A stretch of 64,000 nt of DNA from an uncultured Chloroflexota bacterium (GCA_937870825.1 CALMZO010000226.1:1-64000), one strand, 5' to 3'; counted from the stretch's first letter, positions 50,401 through 59,343 are shown. Translations and numbers: made by a program. The notes: generated by a model not told the origin, from the sequence alone.

Positions 50401-52423
50401 CCCGGTCGGGTGGCATCACCGCGCCGATAAAGCGTCCTACGCGCGCAAGCGCCTTGAGTTCGCCAACCTGCCGGGTCACTTTATCCAACAGCTGTTGATT
50501 TTCCAACGTGTTTGCAAGCTGCTGTGCGAACGCTTGAATCAAGCGCGCGTCGCGTTCATGCCATTCCCGCCGCGTATCCTGGTTGACGAACAAAAGACCG
50601 ATGGGACGGTCCTGAACAAACAAGCGCAGACCAAACGACGCGCGCAATTCCAATTTGCTCAGAATCGCGTGTTGTTCGGCGTCCACATTGGGGTCGTCGC
50701 GGTCTCGCACAATCAACGGTTGATTCGAATTTAGCAAACGCTGTTCGTACTCGGCAATGCGAAAGGTTCTGCCCGGCTCGCGCGTGTCCGTAGCCGTCAC
50801 GTATTCAAAATGGTCATCGCGTACCAGGTGCAGCACCACATACGTCGCATTGAGGGCTTGCCGAATTTCGCCCAGCACGTGCGGCAGTGCACTCGCGCTG
50901 TACGGCGCGGCTTGCAGAATGTGTCCCGTGCGAATGACACTGCGCATCTCTTCGACTTGCCGTTTTAAAGCGCTTACCAGCTGCTGCGTGTGGAGTTTCA
51001 ATCCCAATTGTGCCGAGATGCTCGTGACGAGTTGGATGTCATGGTCATCAAATTGCTGGAGCGTTTTGGAACCGACCATCGCCACCGCGTACACGTTGTT
51101 GTCAAAGCCAATGGGAAAGGTCAACAGGGTTTGATAACCGAACGCCAAAATCGGTTGCACATCAAAACGCGGCATAGCGCGCAACTGGTCGAGCGTGAGC
51201 ACGCGGCGCGTCAAAACGATGTACTCGATGAGATTCCACGTTGTCTCCGGGTTAAAGCCCGATTCATAAATCGCGCGGTCAAACGGCGCGGTCTGATAGG
51301 CTTGCACCAACGCGGGCTCCAGCCCGTGTTGCGCGACGAGGTCATAGTGGCCCTCTTCTTTGTTAATCAACACGATGCCAACCGCTTCGGCATGGGTGAG
51401 CTTGGCAATCAAGTCCAGTCCCGCGTTCAACGCCTCATGTTCCGCCATCGTATTGTTCAAGCGTGATGCGAGTTCCTGCAGCAGCTGCAATTCTTGATTG
51501 CGCGCGGTCAATTCCGCGAACGTCGCGCGCGTTTCGGTAATGTCGCGAAAAATTCCCTGCATCGCAGTCACATTGCCGTTCGCATCTTTTATGACCTGAA
51601 GCGATTCGCGAATCGTTCGAATTTCCCCATCTTTGGCGCGGACGTGCAAAATAAAATCGCGCACCAAGCCCTCGCGCTGCAAGCGCTGGCGCAGTTCACG
51701 CAAACCCTCCGGGTCCGCATCCGAGAGTTCGTCAATCCGTTTGCCGATGACCTCCTTTTCTCCGCGTTTCAAGGTTCGCAGCGCCGCCTCATTGACGCGG
51801 GTAATACGCCCCTGCGCGTCCGTTTCCCAAAAACCGTTCTCCACCTGATTCAAAAATTCACGCAGCCATTTTTCCGATGTCGCCAGGGCATTGTGCGCGC
51901 CGATGCGCTGAAACGCCGTGCCGAGCTGCGCGCCGACGATATCCCAAAATTCTTGGCGCGCAGCAAACGCGTGCCACGCGCTTGCCATTTCCGGATGCGG
52001 GTCGCCCGCCAACACCAAGAGACCAACGGCGGTCTGTCCCGCCTGCAGCTTGGTTATCAAAGGCGCGGTGATTTTGTGCGCCCTCAAAATTCGACGAACG
52101 CGGTCGGCGAGTGGCTCGAACGCGTCCGGCGTATTTAGCCGGGTGAAAAATTCCGGTGGCAGACCGAGCGCACTCAAATCATCTCGCAGGTCGGGCGGCA
52201 CACGGCGCGGTTGTTCGGGGACGACGCGCAGGGTTTGGGCGTTGCAGAGCAGAAAAAAGCCAAGTCGAAAGGGGAAGAGGACTTGGAGGGTATCCAGCGC
52301 GTAGCTCGCGAGGTCACTGACAGTCGCACTTTGATTCGCTGCCGCGACAATTTCCAACAGCCGCGCGCGTGCCGATGCGTCGGCATCGCTGTCGAACAGG
52401 GCGGAAAAGGGTTCTTGTAACAT
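47441..52423 (-). CDS. very large soluble histidine kinase with about seven GAF and two PAS domains
   Basis: This 1660-residue protein has no transmembrane segment. Approximate order: GAF-like 1-180; PAS 185-305 ('NGFWETDAQGRITRVNEAAL', 'GIFRDITE'); GAF 315-485; GAF 495-645; GAF 650-815; GAF 820-980; GAF 990-1150; GAF 1160-1310; PAS 1315-1435; HisKA about 1440-1510 with phospho-His in 'LLGHQLGNKLS'; HATPase about 1550-1650 ('VIENLLDNACKYSPPG', 'GSGLGLWLVQTKL'). The four central GAFs share phrases such as 'RADLGVPMVARNKTIGILFVSQ', indicating internal duplication. It probably integrates several cytosolic small-molecule or redox cues. It phosphorylates the regulator encoded 20 bases downstream. 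Confidence 0.93.
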   Translation of the reverse strand: MLQEPFSALFDSDADASARARLLEIVAAANQSATVSDLASYALDTLQVLFPFRLGFFLLCNAQTLRVVPEQPRRVPPDLRDDLSALGLPPEFFTRLNTPDAFEPLADRVRRILRAHKITAPLITKLQAGQTAVGLLVLAGDPHPEMASAWHAFAARQEFWDIVGAQLGTAFQRIGAHNALATSEKWLREFLNQVENGFWETDAQGRITRVNEAALRTLKRGEKEVIGKRIDELSDADPEGLRELRQRLQREGLVRDFILHVRAKDGEIRTIRESLQVIKDANGNVTAMQGIFRDITETRATFAELTARNQELQLLQELASRLNNTMAEHEALNAGLDLIAKLTHAEAVGIVLINKEEGHYDLVAQHGLEPALVQAYQTAPFDRAIYESGFNPETTWNLIEYIVLTRRVLTLDQLRAMPRFDVQPILAFGYQTLLTFPIGFDNNVYAVAMVGSKTLQQFDDHDIQLVTSISAQLGLKLHTQQLVSALKRQVEEMRSVIRTGHILQAAPYSASALPHVLGEIRQALNATYVVLHLVRDDHFEYVTATDTREPGRTFRIAEYEQRLLNSNQPLIVRDRDDPNVDAEQHAILSKLELRASFGLRLFVQDRPIGLLFVNQDTRREWHERDARLIQAFAQQLANTLENQQLLDKVTRQVGELKALARVGRFIGAVMPPDRALYSVADEIRRVFGADYVSFHMRSDNMLRLVAESHPLSAATLLPTQPYQHQILEELYPLRVNDSEKDPVHPLQLDYLRRYNIIADLGVPLVSGQKALGIMYICYHRAHCWSDDEVQLAETFAQQTAAALTTARLYRESLQQTQGLRSLARNANLIAQTRSAESTLPYVASDIRRALGADYCGFHLLKGDRFHIITETEQYFNTLVYPVHPYHHLPIQYFQKIITTDRDLDAKDEIHRAILAEHNFRADLGVPMVARNKTIGILFVSQRTRRVWQAHEIHFLESYAQQIANVLENVQLLNEKEARVRELTQLIELNELTTGIFNEQILLDTVLEPLQSLLKADRVLLSLVRDGQVVRVHSSDGVVYPQQPPPMTTWLQKVINEKQICILDEKHQPTLDGDFAERAAFYNLKACLIIPVITAAETIGLLSFHFHTPRVFTDAEIRLAQSAANQVSMAFANAHLLEDKETRIDKLMQLAEFGLWCGTVNDSHTLTDESIEKIRAMLRVRAASVRLVQDGKLTTGASAGYKNPEAREHSIAINPPLHRVLIQQKPYPIFDLETEPNVLPHWRERHLQEGFRSLLMVPMLANRQVMGILTIFEAETHKWQQAEIQFAQAAANTLALALTNAQQIEKVQQKSAELRAILDSVFSGVFTTDDEGVIQTWNRAAQQITGLTEQDLRGKCWHVDGPRAGAHRRPDNIVLEAMAEKKVQFSVAPRFLTRPDGKVIQLREAAAPLLDVNGKVRGAVCAFWDRTSEQAAERAKVDLLNLLGHQLGNKLSAMLWSAQELQHKNLNARSRTKHLDIIADTQRELQAFNKRLNAFQQEHMQEAVEESQVDLRALVRRKLVRWRLTHPEHRFRMQGAFDHVLADEMRLDVVIENLLDNACKYSPPGSWITLRGRLPNSDTLQLDVHNAGKPIPPELQARLFERGQRGESDQPGSGLGLWLVQTKLHEVGGDIHIESHARRGTTFCLTLRRPKPPAPPDAKKE

Positions 52424-52545
52424 GGTTGGTTGGGAAGCGGGAGACTGTCGGAATTATAACTCGAAAACCACGCGAATTGGATACAACTTTTGTATGATAT
52501 TTATTTAGAATTGGTAAAGACGACTTGTGATAGAATCGTGCGGCA

Positions 52546-53640
52546 ATGAAGGCAAACGAACGGTGGGGGATTGTCGGACACGCGTGGGCGGTGGACTCAC
52601 TGGAACACGCGATACGCACCCGGCGCGCGGCGCACGCGTTTTTGCTCGCCGGACCTCACAGCATTGGCAAAACGACGCTCGCGCGCGCGTTGGCGAAACG
52701 GTTGCTGTGTATGGCGAATGATGCGTCTGTCGGACAGGGCGATTTGTTCGGAGGGGTTTCCGCCCACGAACCGCCTTGCGGCGAATGTCGCGCGTGCGTA
52801 AAAAATGCCAAAGGCGTGCATCCTGACGTGATGCTGCTCGAAGGCGTGCCGTCGCGTGACTATTACAATAAAAACGGTTCGATGGTGCCGCCGCGCAAGA
52901 GTGACCGCGAGAAACGCATTTTGCTGGTTGACCAAATGCGCGATATGGAAAAATGGTTGTCCACCGCGCCGTTCGAGGGCAAATCCAAAATCGGCATCGT
53001 GCGGCGTTTTGAAGACGCGAATGAAGAAGCGCAGAACGCGTTTTTGAAAACATTGGAAGAACCGCCGTCGCACGCGATTTTGATTCTCACCGCGCAGGAC
53101 GCGGGATTACTTTTACCGACGATTGTTTCGCGTTCGCAGCCGCTTACCCTTCGCCCACTCGCCGTTGAAACGGTCGCGCGCGCGCTTGTGGAAAAATGGA
53201 ACGCGCAAGAAGCGGACGCGCAGCTGCTCGCGCGCATTTCAGGCGGACGCCTGGGCTGGGCAGTGCGCGCGTTGAGTACGCCAAATGTTTTGGATATGCG
53301 CCGCGAGGCATTGGGCGCGCTGAACGCGTTGGTGCAGGAGGGACGCGCGGAACGCATTTCACGCGCGGAAAAATTGTCCAAAGAGGCAGGGGAACTGCCG
53401 CAAATGTTGGAAACGTGGCAAACGTGGTGGCGTGATCTTTTGCTGCTCGCGTCGGAACAAAACGCGCGTGTGACGAACGTGGATTATTTGAACGCATTGC
53501 AAGCGCAAGCGGGCATGTTTTCGCTCGAAGAAATCCAACGCGCGTTGAACGCAACACGGAACGCGGCGCGACAATTGGGGCAGAATGTGAATGCGCGGCT
53601 GGTGACCGAAATTCTCGCGTTGAGTTTGCCGAGGGTTTAG
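52546..53640 (+). CDS. holB: DNA polymerase III delta-prime subunit (clamp loader)
   Basis: This 364-residue AAA+ protein has 'GHAWAVDSLEHAI', P-loop 'AGPHSIGKTTLARAL' (about 35-49), a zinc module 'CGECRACVKNAKGVHPDV', and 'NAFLKTLEEPPSHAILILTAQD' followed by the sensor-1 region 'LLPTIVSRSQPLTLRPL'. It takes part in loading the beta clamp. An insert of about 25 residues (around 70-95) precedes the zinc cysteines. It starts 122 bases from the divergent kinase gene. A bidirectional terminator follows. Confidence 0.9.
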   Translation: MKANERWGIVGHAWAVDSLEHAIRTRRAAHAFLLAGPHSIGKTTLARALAKRLLCMANDASVGQGDLFGGVSAHEPPCGECRACVKNAKGVHPDVMLLEGVPSRDYYNKNGSMVPPRKSDREKRILLVDQMRDMEKWLSTAPFEGKSKIGIVRRFEDANEEAQNAFLKTLEEPPSHAILILTAQDAGLLLPTIVSRSQPLTLRPLAVETVARALVEKWNAQEADAQLLARISGGRLGWAVRALSTPNVLDMRREALGALNALVQEGRAERISRAEKLSKEAGELPQMLETWQTWWRDLLLLASEQNARVTNVDYLNALQAQAGMFSLEEIQRALNATRNAARQLGQNVNARLVTEILALSLPRV

Positions 53641-53684
53641 AAAAAAACAAAACCCGTCCTTGTGAGGACGGGTTTTGTTTTTTT
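53641..53684. terminator. bidirectional terminator
   Basis: AAAAACAAAACCCGTCCT and its complement around the loop TGTG, with T-runs both ways, lie between convergent holB and PHP genes. The stem core (ACCCGTCC...GGACGGGT) is nearly the same as in the recA terminator. Confidence 0.9.
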
Positions 53685-54528
53685 ACACCATCTTTTCTTT
53701 CGCGCGTTTTAGTTTTTCCACCACCTCAATCGGTACATTCACCTGTCCCAGCGCGCTCATGTGTCCCATGCGATTGAGCCCGTGAAAATCGCTGCCGCCT
53801 GTCGCAAGCAAGCCGTACTGTTTTGCCAAATCAACGAGTTCGTGCTGCTCGCGGTCATTGTACTGCGCGTAATAACATTCGATTCCCACAAGTCCTTTTT
53901 GAACGAGTTCGGGAAGGATGCGCGTGACTTCACGCGGATGCGCGAGAACGGGGACAGCGCCGACGGCGCGAATCATTGCGACAGCTTGATGCGGCGACGC
54001 GCTCTCGTATTCCACATACGCGGGCTTGGCGCTGGCGAGATATTTGTCGAATGCTTCTTGAATCGAGCTGACATGTCCGGCGGCGAGAAGTGCGCGCGCA
54101 ACGTGCGGACGCCCAATCGCGGCGTCGCCCGCAATCGCGGCAACGGCGTCAAATTCCACAGGCACGCCGAGCGCGGCAAGTTTCGCCAAAATTTTTTGCG
54201 CGCGCCCCAACCGTCCTTCGCGAAATTTGTCCGCGAGCGCGATGGTTGCAGGGTCGCGGTCATCTACCAGATACGCGAGGACATGTATTTCGCGTTTTTC
54301 CCAATCGGTTGAAAACTCGACGGCAGGAATGATTTCAATATCGTCGAAGGCTTTGGCATAGTCAACCGCGCGTCCGATTCCTGCAATCGTATCGTGGTCG
54401 GCGATGCCGAGTACGGTGACGTCGCGCGCGCGCGCGATTTGGACCAGCTCTTCGGGGGAATGTTCGCCGTCAGACGCGTTGGTATGCGCGTGCAAGTCCA
54501 CGCGCATTTTTTTTGTCAGCTGGGACAA
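53683..54528 (-). CDS. PHP-domain phosphoesterase (TrpH/RNase AM-like)
   Basis: This 281-residue protein has 'RVDLHAHTNASDGEHSPEELV' (His-x-His and Asp metal ligands), 'LGIADHDTIAG', 'IPAVEFSTDW', 'PVLAHPRE' and 'GSDFHG'. These together make the trinuclear site of PHP enzymes of the TrpH/YciV type (3'-5' exonuclease or 3',5'-nucleoside bisphosphate phosphatase). The start is TTG at 54528 with CGGAG upstream; ATG at 54507 has no ribosome-binding site. Cytoplasmic. Downstream of spoVS on the same strand. Confidence 0.9.
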   Translation of the reverse strand: MSQLTKKMRVDLHAHTNASDGEHSPEELVQIARARDVTVLGIADHDTIAGIGRAVDYAKAFDDIEIIPAVEFSTDWEKREIHVLAYLVDDRDPATIALADKFREGRLGRAQKILAKLAALGVPVEFDAVAAIAGDAAIGRPHVARALLAAGHVSSIQEAFDKYLASAKPAYVEYESASPHQAVAMIRAVGAVPVLAHPREVTRILPELVQKGLVGIECYYAQYNDREQHELVDLAKQYGLLATGGSDFHGLNRMGHMSALGQVNVPIEVVEKLKRAKEKMV

Positions 54529-54565
54529 TGGATGCTCCGATGAAAATTTTTTGGGGAGGGGATTG

Positions 54566-54618
54566 GTAGCATAGCGCCGCAGATGCGCCGTAACGACGCA
54601 CAGACGGCGCTATGCTAC
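54566..54618. repeat. 14-bp-arm inverted repeat between spoVS and the PHP gene
   Basis: GTAGCATAGCGCCG (54566-54579) and CGGCGCTATGCTAC (54605-54618) are perfectly complementary, with a nested TGCG/CGCA stem inside. There is no T-tract. It may be a miniature mobile element or an mRNA-processing hairpin. Confidence 0.7.
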
Positions 54619-54625
54619 GAGAAAT

Positions 54626-54958
54626 CTAAGCCGCTTCGAGTTCCGCGACGTCAGTATGATGATTGTTGCTGTGCGGTACGTTCGGCGCCTCGTCGCTGGC
54701 TCGCGATTCAATGTAGAGACGAACCGCAGTACGTTCTTCGCCGTTAATGTCCACTTCGGCAAAGGTCGGTACGACCGCAAGGTCGAGTTGGTCTTGCTGC
54801 AAATAACTGCGCGCAATCGCAATCGCTTTGATTGCTTGATTCACCGCGCCCGCGCCAATCGCTTGGACTTCGGCTTTCCGATACTCACGAATCACGCCTG
54901 CGATCGCGCCAGCAACCGCAGTCGAACGGGACTTGGCAGAAACTTTGATGGTATCCAT
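54626..54958 (-). CDS. spoVS: SpoVS-family protein
   Basis: This 110-residue protein has 'MDTIKVSAKSRSTAVAGAIAGVIREYRKAEVQAIGAGAVNQAIKAIAIAR', the highly conserved Alba-like core of stage V sporulation protein S. The tail after about residue 88 is lineage-specific (His/Asn-rich). In non-sporulating lineages the role is unknown; nucleic-acid binding and developmental regulation are proposed. It lies in the rny-spoVS neighbourhood common in Gram-positive-like and Chloroflexota genomes. Confidence 0.95.
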   Translation of the reverse strand: MDTIKVSAKSRSTAVAGAIAGVIREYRKAEVQAIGAGAVNQAIKAIAIARSYLQQDQLDLAVVPTFAEVDINGEERTAVRLYIESRASDEAPNVPHSNNHHTDVAELEAA

Positions 54959-55270
54959 GTTACGTTTAACTCCCTATTACACCACAACCCAAATAACGCG
55001 GAGCAGTTGGACCCGAGTACCTCCATGCAAAACTTGGGGCGGTGTGTTGGAACGCATCTCAAAACGCGAGAAGGTTGCCTCGAGTTTGGAATTTTGAGAC
55101 ACGTTGTGACTCTGGTGTGGCTGCTAATTTGATACTCGATTCTTTAGGAATGAGTCGCGGCATTGCATTTCTGGTTTTTTAATGAGAGAGCGGCGTCGCG
55201 CATCCGCTCCAACCTCAAGACCTTGATTGTATGCCGACGGACATAAGCGCACATGAGGGCGAGATTAAAA
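54959..55270 (-). other. noncoding leader/promoter region of spoVS
   Basis: This 312-base stretch has no gene. It holds an inverted repeat CTCAAAA...TTTTGAG with nested CGAG/CTCG (about 55050-55103). An AT-rich segment around 55125-55150 could supply a minus-strand promoter. No riboswitch class was recognised. Confidence 0.4.
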
Positions 55271-56812
55271 TTATTTTGCGTACTCGACCGCGCGCTGTTC
55301 GCGTATCACCGTTACTTTGATTTGTCCGGGGTATTCAAGGTTTTCTTCAATCTTGCGCGCAATCATTTTGGACAAGTTGATTGCGGATAGGTCGTCAATC
55401 TGCTCCGGTTTGACTATGATACGTAATTCACGCCCTGCTTGAATCGCATACGATTGTTGAACACCGGGCATGGCATTCGCCATGCCTTCCAATGCTTCGA
55501 CGCGCTTGAGATATTGTTCCAGTGACTCGCGCCGCGCCCCCGGGCGCGCGCCCGAAATGGCATCCGCGGCGGTCACCAGTACGGCTTCGATATTTTTTGG
55601 TTCCACTTCGCCGTGATGCGACGCAATCATGTTGCATACATTTTCGGGAACGCCGTACTTGCGGGCATATTCCGCGCCGATGATGGCATGCGCGCCGCCG
55701 ACTTCATGCGTGACCGCTTTGCCGATGTCGTGTAACAGCGCGCCCATTTTCGCCGCTTTGACATCTGCTTTGAGTTCGGAGGCAATCATGCCCGCAAGAT
55801 GCGATGTTTCTACGACGTGCGCGAGGACATTTTGTCCGTACGATGTACGAAATTTTAACGAGCCGAGCATTTTGACAAGTTCGGGATGCAGCCCGCCGAT
55901 GCCCGTTTCCAAAACGGCGGCTTCGCCTGCTTCGGAAATGCTCTTGTTGACTTCTTCTTCGGCGCTTTCGACAATTTTTTCGATGCGTCCGGGATGAATC
56001 CGGCCGTCGCTTATCAACTTTTGTAACGAAACACGCGCCACTTCGCGACGGATAGGATTGTGCGATGAAATAATCACCGCTTCGGGGGTATCGTCCACCA
56101 CGAGGTCAACGCCGGTCAGCATTTCAATCGCGCGGATGTTTCGCCCTTGTTTGCCGATGATGCGCCCTTTCATTTCATCACTCGGCAGCGGCACCAGCGA
56201 AACGGTGCTTTCGACCACCTGGTCGGACGCGACGCGCTCAATCGCGGTGGTGAGAATTTCGCGCGCGCGGCGTTCGCCCTCTTCGCGCGCGCCGCCTTCG
56301 ATTTCACGAATGATGCGCGCGGCGTCCTGGCGGGTTTCTTTTTCCACCGCTTGCAAAAGCAGCTGCTTGGCTTCGTCGGTGTTCATTTGCGCGACGCGCT
56401 GAATTTCCAGCAACTTTTTGTTTTCCAATTCGTCCATCCGCGCTTTGGCGCGGTCCGCTTCCTTTTCTCGATTTTCGAGTTTGCGGCTGCGGTTCTCGAT
56501 TTGCTCCAGTCGTTTGTCGAGGGCTTCACGGCGCTGTCGCAGTTGGTCTTCTTCGCGCGACAGTTCCATGCGTTTGCGTTTGTTATCCGCTTCTTGTTCG
56601 TTGCGAATGGCTAACGCCTGGTCTTTGGCTTTGAGAATAATATCTTTTGCCTGTGCGTCGGCTTCGACCAATTTCTTGGCCAGCTCGGCGCGCTGTGTTT
56701 CCAATTCGACCCTTTTTGCCGTAAAGACACGCGACTGGAGGAAATAGCCCACCGCAAACCCGGCGGCGCCGACAATGACGGCGACGATGAGGGTAACGAT
56801 AAGGGTGTCCAT
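55271..56812 (-). CDS. rny: ribonuclease Y
   Basis: This 513-residue membrane-anchored endoribonuclease initiates mRNA decay. It has an N-terminal transmembrane helix (about 3-25) and a long charged coiled coil (about 30-190). The KH domain (about 205-265) contains 'GRIIGKQGRNIRAIEMLTGVDL'. The HD domain has 'HVVETSHLAGMIASEL' and 'GALLHDIGKAVTHE'. The C-terminus 'IKVTVIREQRAVEYAK' is typical. Length is normal. Confidence 0.97.
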   Translation of the reverse strand: MDTLIVTLIVAVIVGAAGFAVGYFLQSRVFTAKRVELETQRAELAKKLVEADAQAKDIILKAKDQALAIRNEQEADNKRKRMELSREEDQLRQRREALDKRLEQIENRSRKLENREKEADRAKARMDELENKKLLEIQRVAQMNTDEAKQLLLQAVEKETRQDAARIIREIEGGAREEGERRAREILTTAIERVASDQVVESTVSLVPLPSDEMKGRIIGKQGRNIRAIEMLTGVDLVVDDTPEAVIISSHNPIRREVARVSLQKLISDGRIHPGRIEKIVESAEEEVNKSISEAGEAAVLETGIGGLHPELVKMLGSLKFRTSYGQNVLAHVVETSHLAGMIASELKADVKAAKMGALLHDIGKAVTHEVGGAHAIIGAEYARKYGVPENVCNMIASHHGEVEPKNIEAVLVTAADAISGARPGARRESLEQYLKRVEALEGMANAMPGVQQSYAIQAGRELRIIVKPEQIDDLSAINLSKMIARKIEENLEYPGQIKVTVIREQRAVEYAK

Positions 56813-56904
56813 GAATCCTCCAAGTTACTTGCAAAAGTAATCAGTAGCGTTCGATTACGAACGCAGCAGTACTCGGCAATCAGTTACTGAATACGGATGA
56901 CTGG
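56813..56904. repeat. ATCAG-type direct repeats between recX and rny
   Basis: AGTAATCAGTAGCG, GGCAATCAGTTACTGAATACGG and similar units resemble the repeats at 2537-2570 and 43845-43870. Nothing else is seen in this 92-base gap. Confidence 0.55.
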
Positions 56905-57663
56905 TTACTCGATGTCCCAGTCTTGATTCGAATCTGCTTGCTTCCCACTCACTTCTTGCCACAAGCGGTTGACCGTTTCGCGGGTGACGGTGTAATCGAA
57001 ACCGCGCCGCGCGAGGAAACCGCTCAATTTTTCGCGAAAGGATTGTGCGTCCAATTCTTTGTAGCGCAGCGCTTTGGAATGCGCGGCGCGATACGCGCTG
57101 TCGCGTTCGTCCACTTTTTTCACCGCGCGGGTAATCTCCTCCGCCGTAACGCCTTTTTGACGCAGTTCATACTGCAACGCGCGTTTGCTGCGCGGTTTAA
57201 AGCCCTCGCGGTTCTCGACCCAAAATTTTGCAAAGTCACGGTCATCCACGAGTTTCACGTCGCCGAGCCGCGCCATCACCTGGTCAATAATTTCCTGCGG
57301 GTATTTTTTTTGGGCGAGGCGCTGACGCACTTCGCGTTCGCTGCGCGGGCGCACTGCCAGAAAACTCAACGCCTTGTTGCGCGCCTCTTCCAATTGTTCC
57401 GCGTACAATAATTTTTCCAAATCCGCGCGCGACAATTCTTGCCCCACGCGCACGCTCGCCGCCACGTACGCCGACAAGCCCATCGCAAAATGGTCGTCAA
57501 TGTATAACGTAAAACGGTTCGCGCGTTTCACCTGCGGTTCGACGGCGGTGACGCGTCCGGGACTGGTGTTGATGCGCGCCAAGCGCGCCGCGCGCGCCGC
57601 TTCACGTTCTTCGCGCGTTTTGAATTTTCGCGCAAATGGTTTCTTGTTTTTTTCGAACGGCAT
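56905..57663 (-). CDS. recX: RecX, RecA modulator
   Basis: This 252-residue protein has three-helix repeats typical of RecX: 'ARNKALSFLAVRPRSEREVRQRLAQKKYPQEIIDQVMARL', 'DDRDFAKFWVENREGFKPRSKRALQYELRQKGV', and a last repeat to 'RRGFDYTVTRETVNRLW'. A basic N-terminal extension of about 60 residues precedes the domain. RecX limits RecA filament growth. It is on the same strand as recA but is separated by 555 bases that include the recA terminator and a second terminator-like hairpin. Confidence 0.93.
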   Translation of the reverse strand: MPFEKNKKPFARKFKTREEREAARAARLARINTSPGRVTAVEPQVKRANRFTLYIDDHFAMGLSAYVAASVRVGQELSRADLEKLLYAEQLEEARNKALSFLAVRPRSEREVRQRLAQKKYPQEIIDQVMARLGDVKLVDDRDFAKFWVENREGFKPRSKRALQYELRQKGVTAEEITRAVKKVDERDSAYRAAHSKALRYKELDAQSFREKLSGFLARRGFDYTVTRETVNRLWQEVSGKQADSNQDWDIE

Positions 57664-58167
57664 GATTTTTTGCAGCGAACGGTTTTGCCGGAAACTGCGA
57701 CTCTGTCAGAAAGCAAAAATCGCTGTGACTCGGCGCGTTGACGCGTCAAACCCACAGCGATTCGAAATGTTGGAACTGTCTTGACTTGCAATCGCTTGAA
57801 ACGTTGCAAGTCGAAATGAAATGCTGCGCGGGAAGGGCACAGCGGCGTGTCAATTCAAATGCGCGGCGTATCCCTCGCGTCGCGCGGACGACCTTAGTGC
57901 TTGACGACAACGTTCCCGAGCCGAACGTTTGGCGGCGCAATCTCTAAATTCATGTGAGTCTCAACAATGGTCCAAAAATAATTCGCCGTTCAACATCCGT
58001 CCGAAGTATCGTACCTGAATCGAAATTCGACACCGTTCATTGACATCGCGTAAAGACATTTTCACTGTGGGGTTGTTGCGGCAAAATGGCAACAACGGAA
58101 ACGCGAAAGCGTAGCGACGCGTTTGGATTGCGCGGATTATACCACAAAGCGCACAGCGCATACCACG
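57664..58167 (-). other. recX leader or independent small RNA region
   Basis: About 500 bases upstream of recX have no recognised gene. Minus-strand features in order: a TATAAT-like box at about 58137-58142; a 32-codon open frame beginning MSLRDVNERCR at about 58056 and ending at 57961; a second frame of 19 codons beginning MNLEIAPPNV at about 57952; a hairpin GACTTGCAA/TTGCAAGTC at 57783-57812; and a terminator-like hairpin at 57710-57762. I looked for RNase P RNA, tmRNA and SRP RNA signatures and did not see them. Confidence 0.45.
57710..57762 (-). terminator. terminator-like hairpin before recX
   Basis: On the minus strand, AATCGCTGTG...CACAGCGATT (10-bp arms, nested TTGACGCGTCAA palindrome) is followed by TTTTTGCTTT. 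It sits 47 bases upstream of the recX start, so it would either end an upstream small RNA or attenuate recX. Confidence 0.65.
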
Positions 58168-58202
58168 CAAACAAAAACCCGTCCACAAGGACGGGTTTTG
58201 TT
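58168..58202 (-). terminator. recA terminator
   Basis: AACAAAACCCGTCC and GGACGGGTTTTGTT around the loop TTGT lie 17 bases beyond the recA stop, with T-rich ends. Confidence 0.85.
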
Positions 58203-58218
58203 CGCTGTACTCGGTTTT

Positions 58219-59343
58219 TTATTCTTCGTCTTCCTCTTCGTCTTCTTCCTCGTCTTCGTCCTCGTCGTCCAAATCGGGAGTATCCTGCATCGCTTTCGGC
58301 AGCGCCGCTGCGCCGTTTGCGCCGTCAATGCCTGCTTTAACACGAATGGCTTTGACGATTTCTTCCATCGTGGACGGATTTTCGCGGAGGAAGGTGCGGG
58401 CGTTTTCGCGTCCTTGCCCAAGCCGCTGTCCATTGTACGAATAGAATGCGCCGCGTTTTTCGATGATGCCGTATTCGGTGCCGGTGTCAAGCATGTCGCC
58501 TTCGCGCGAAATGCCTTCGTTGTGCAAAATATCAAATTCGGCTTTGGTAAAGGGCGGCGCGACTTTGTTTTTCTTGACGCGCACGCGGACGCGCGTGCCA
58601 ATCACATCTTCGCCGTTTTTGATTTGGTCGGTCGGGCGAACGTCCATGCGGACGGACGCGTAAAATTTTAGCGCCATGCCGCCCGTTGTCGTTTCGGGAT
58701 TGCCGAACATGATGCCGATTTTCTGGCGAAGCTGATTCGTGAAAATAACGGCGGTGTTGGACTTTTTGATTGCACCTGTGAGTTTGCGAAGTGCCTGTGA
58801 CATGAGGCGCGCGTGCAAGCCCATGTGCGAATCGCCCATCTCGCCTTCGATTTCGGCGCGCGGCACGAGTGCGGCGACGGAATCAATCACCACAATATCC
58901 ACCGCGCCGGAACGCACCAACGCTTCGGCAATTTCCAATGCTTGTTCGCCGGTGTCGGGCTGCGAAATCAAAAGGTCTTCGATATTGACACCGCATTTTT
59001 GCGCGTACGACGCATCAAACGCGTGTTCGACATCCACAAATGCTGCGACGCCGCCGTTCTTTTGCGCGTTGGCGATGACGTGCTGGCAGATGGTCGTTTT
59101 ACCGGATGCTTCGGGACCGTAGATTTCGGTGATGCGTCCTTTGGGAACGCCGCCGATGCCAAGCGCGAGGTCAAGGGAAACGGCGCCGGTGGAAATCGCT
59201 TCGACTTTGGCGTGAGGATTGTCGCCGAGACGCATGATGGCGCCTTCGCCGAACCGTTTTTTGAGAGAAGAGAGGGTGGAATCCAGAGTTTGCGCTTTGC
59301 CTTTGCTTTCGCGATACTCTGTTTCTGCTGCTGTCCTAGCCAT
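58219..59343 (-). CDS. recA: RecA recombinase
   Basis: This 374-residue protein has Walker A '[14 protein letters not shown]' (about 72-85), 'FVDVEHAFD', '[26 protein letters not shown]', and loop-2 region '[22 protein letters not shown]'. Together these define RecA, which performs strand exchange and SOS co-protease activity. The N-terminus is normal ([22 protein letters not shown]). The tail is a long acidic run of Asp/Glu after 'DTPDLDD', stronger than usual. Two promoters and a palindrome lie upstream. Confidence 0.98.
   Translation of the reverse strand: MARTAAETEYRESKGKAQTLDSTLSSLKKRFGEGAIMRLGDNPHAKVEAISTGAVSLDLALGIGGVPKGRITEIYGPEASGKTTICQHVIANAQKNGGVAAFVDVEHAFDASYAQKCGVNIEDLLISQPDTGEQALEIAEALVRSGAVDIVVIDSVAALVPRAEIEGEMGDSHMGLHARLMSQALRKLTGAIKKSNTAVIFTNQLRQKIGIMFGNPETTTGGMALKFYASVRMDVRPTDQIKNGEDVIGTRVRVRVKKNKVAPPFTKAEFDILHNEGISREGDMLDTGTEYGIIEKRGAFYSYNGQRLGQGRENARTFLRENPSTMEEIVKAIRVKAGIDGANGAAALPKAMQDTPDLDDEDEDEEEDEEEDEE

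Noticed and set aside
57664-58167. RNase P RNA, tmRNA or SRP RNA upstream of recX
   Set aside because: The conserved sequence blocks of these RNAs (for example a T-loop-like end or GAGGAAAGUCC-type block) are not visible.
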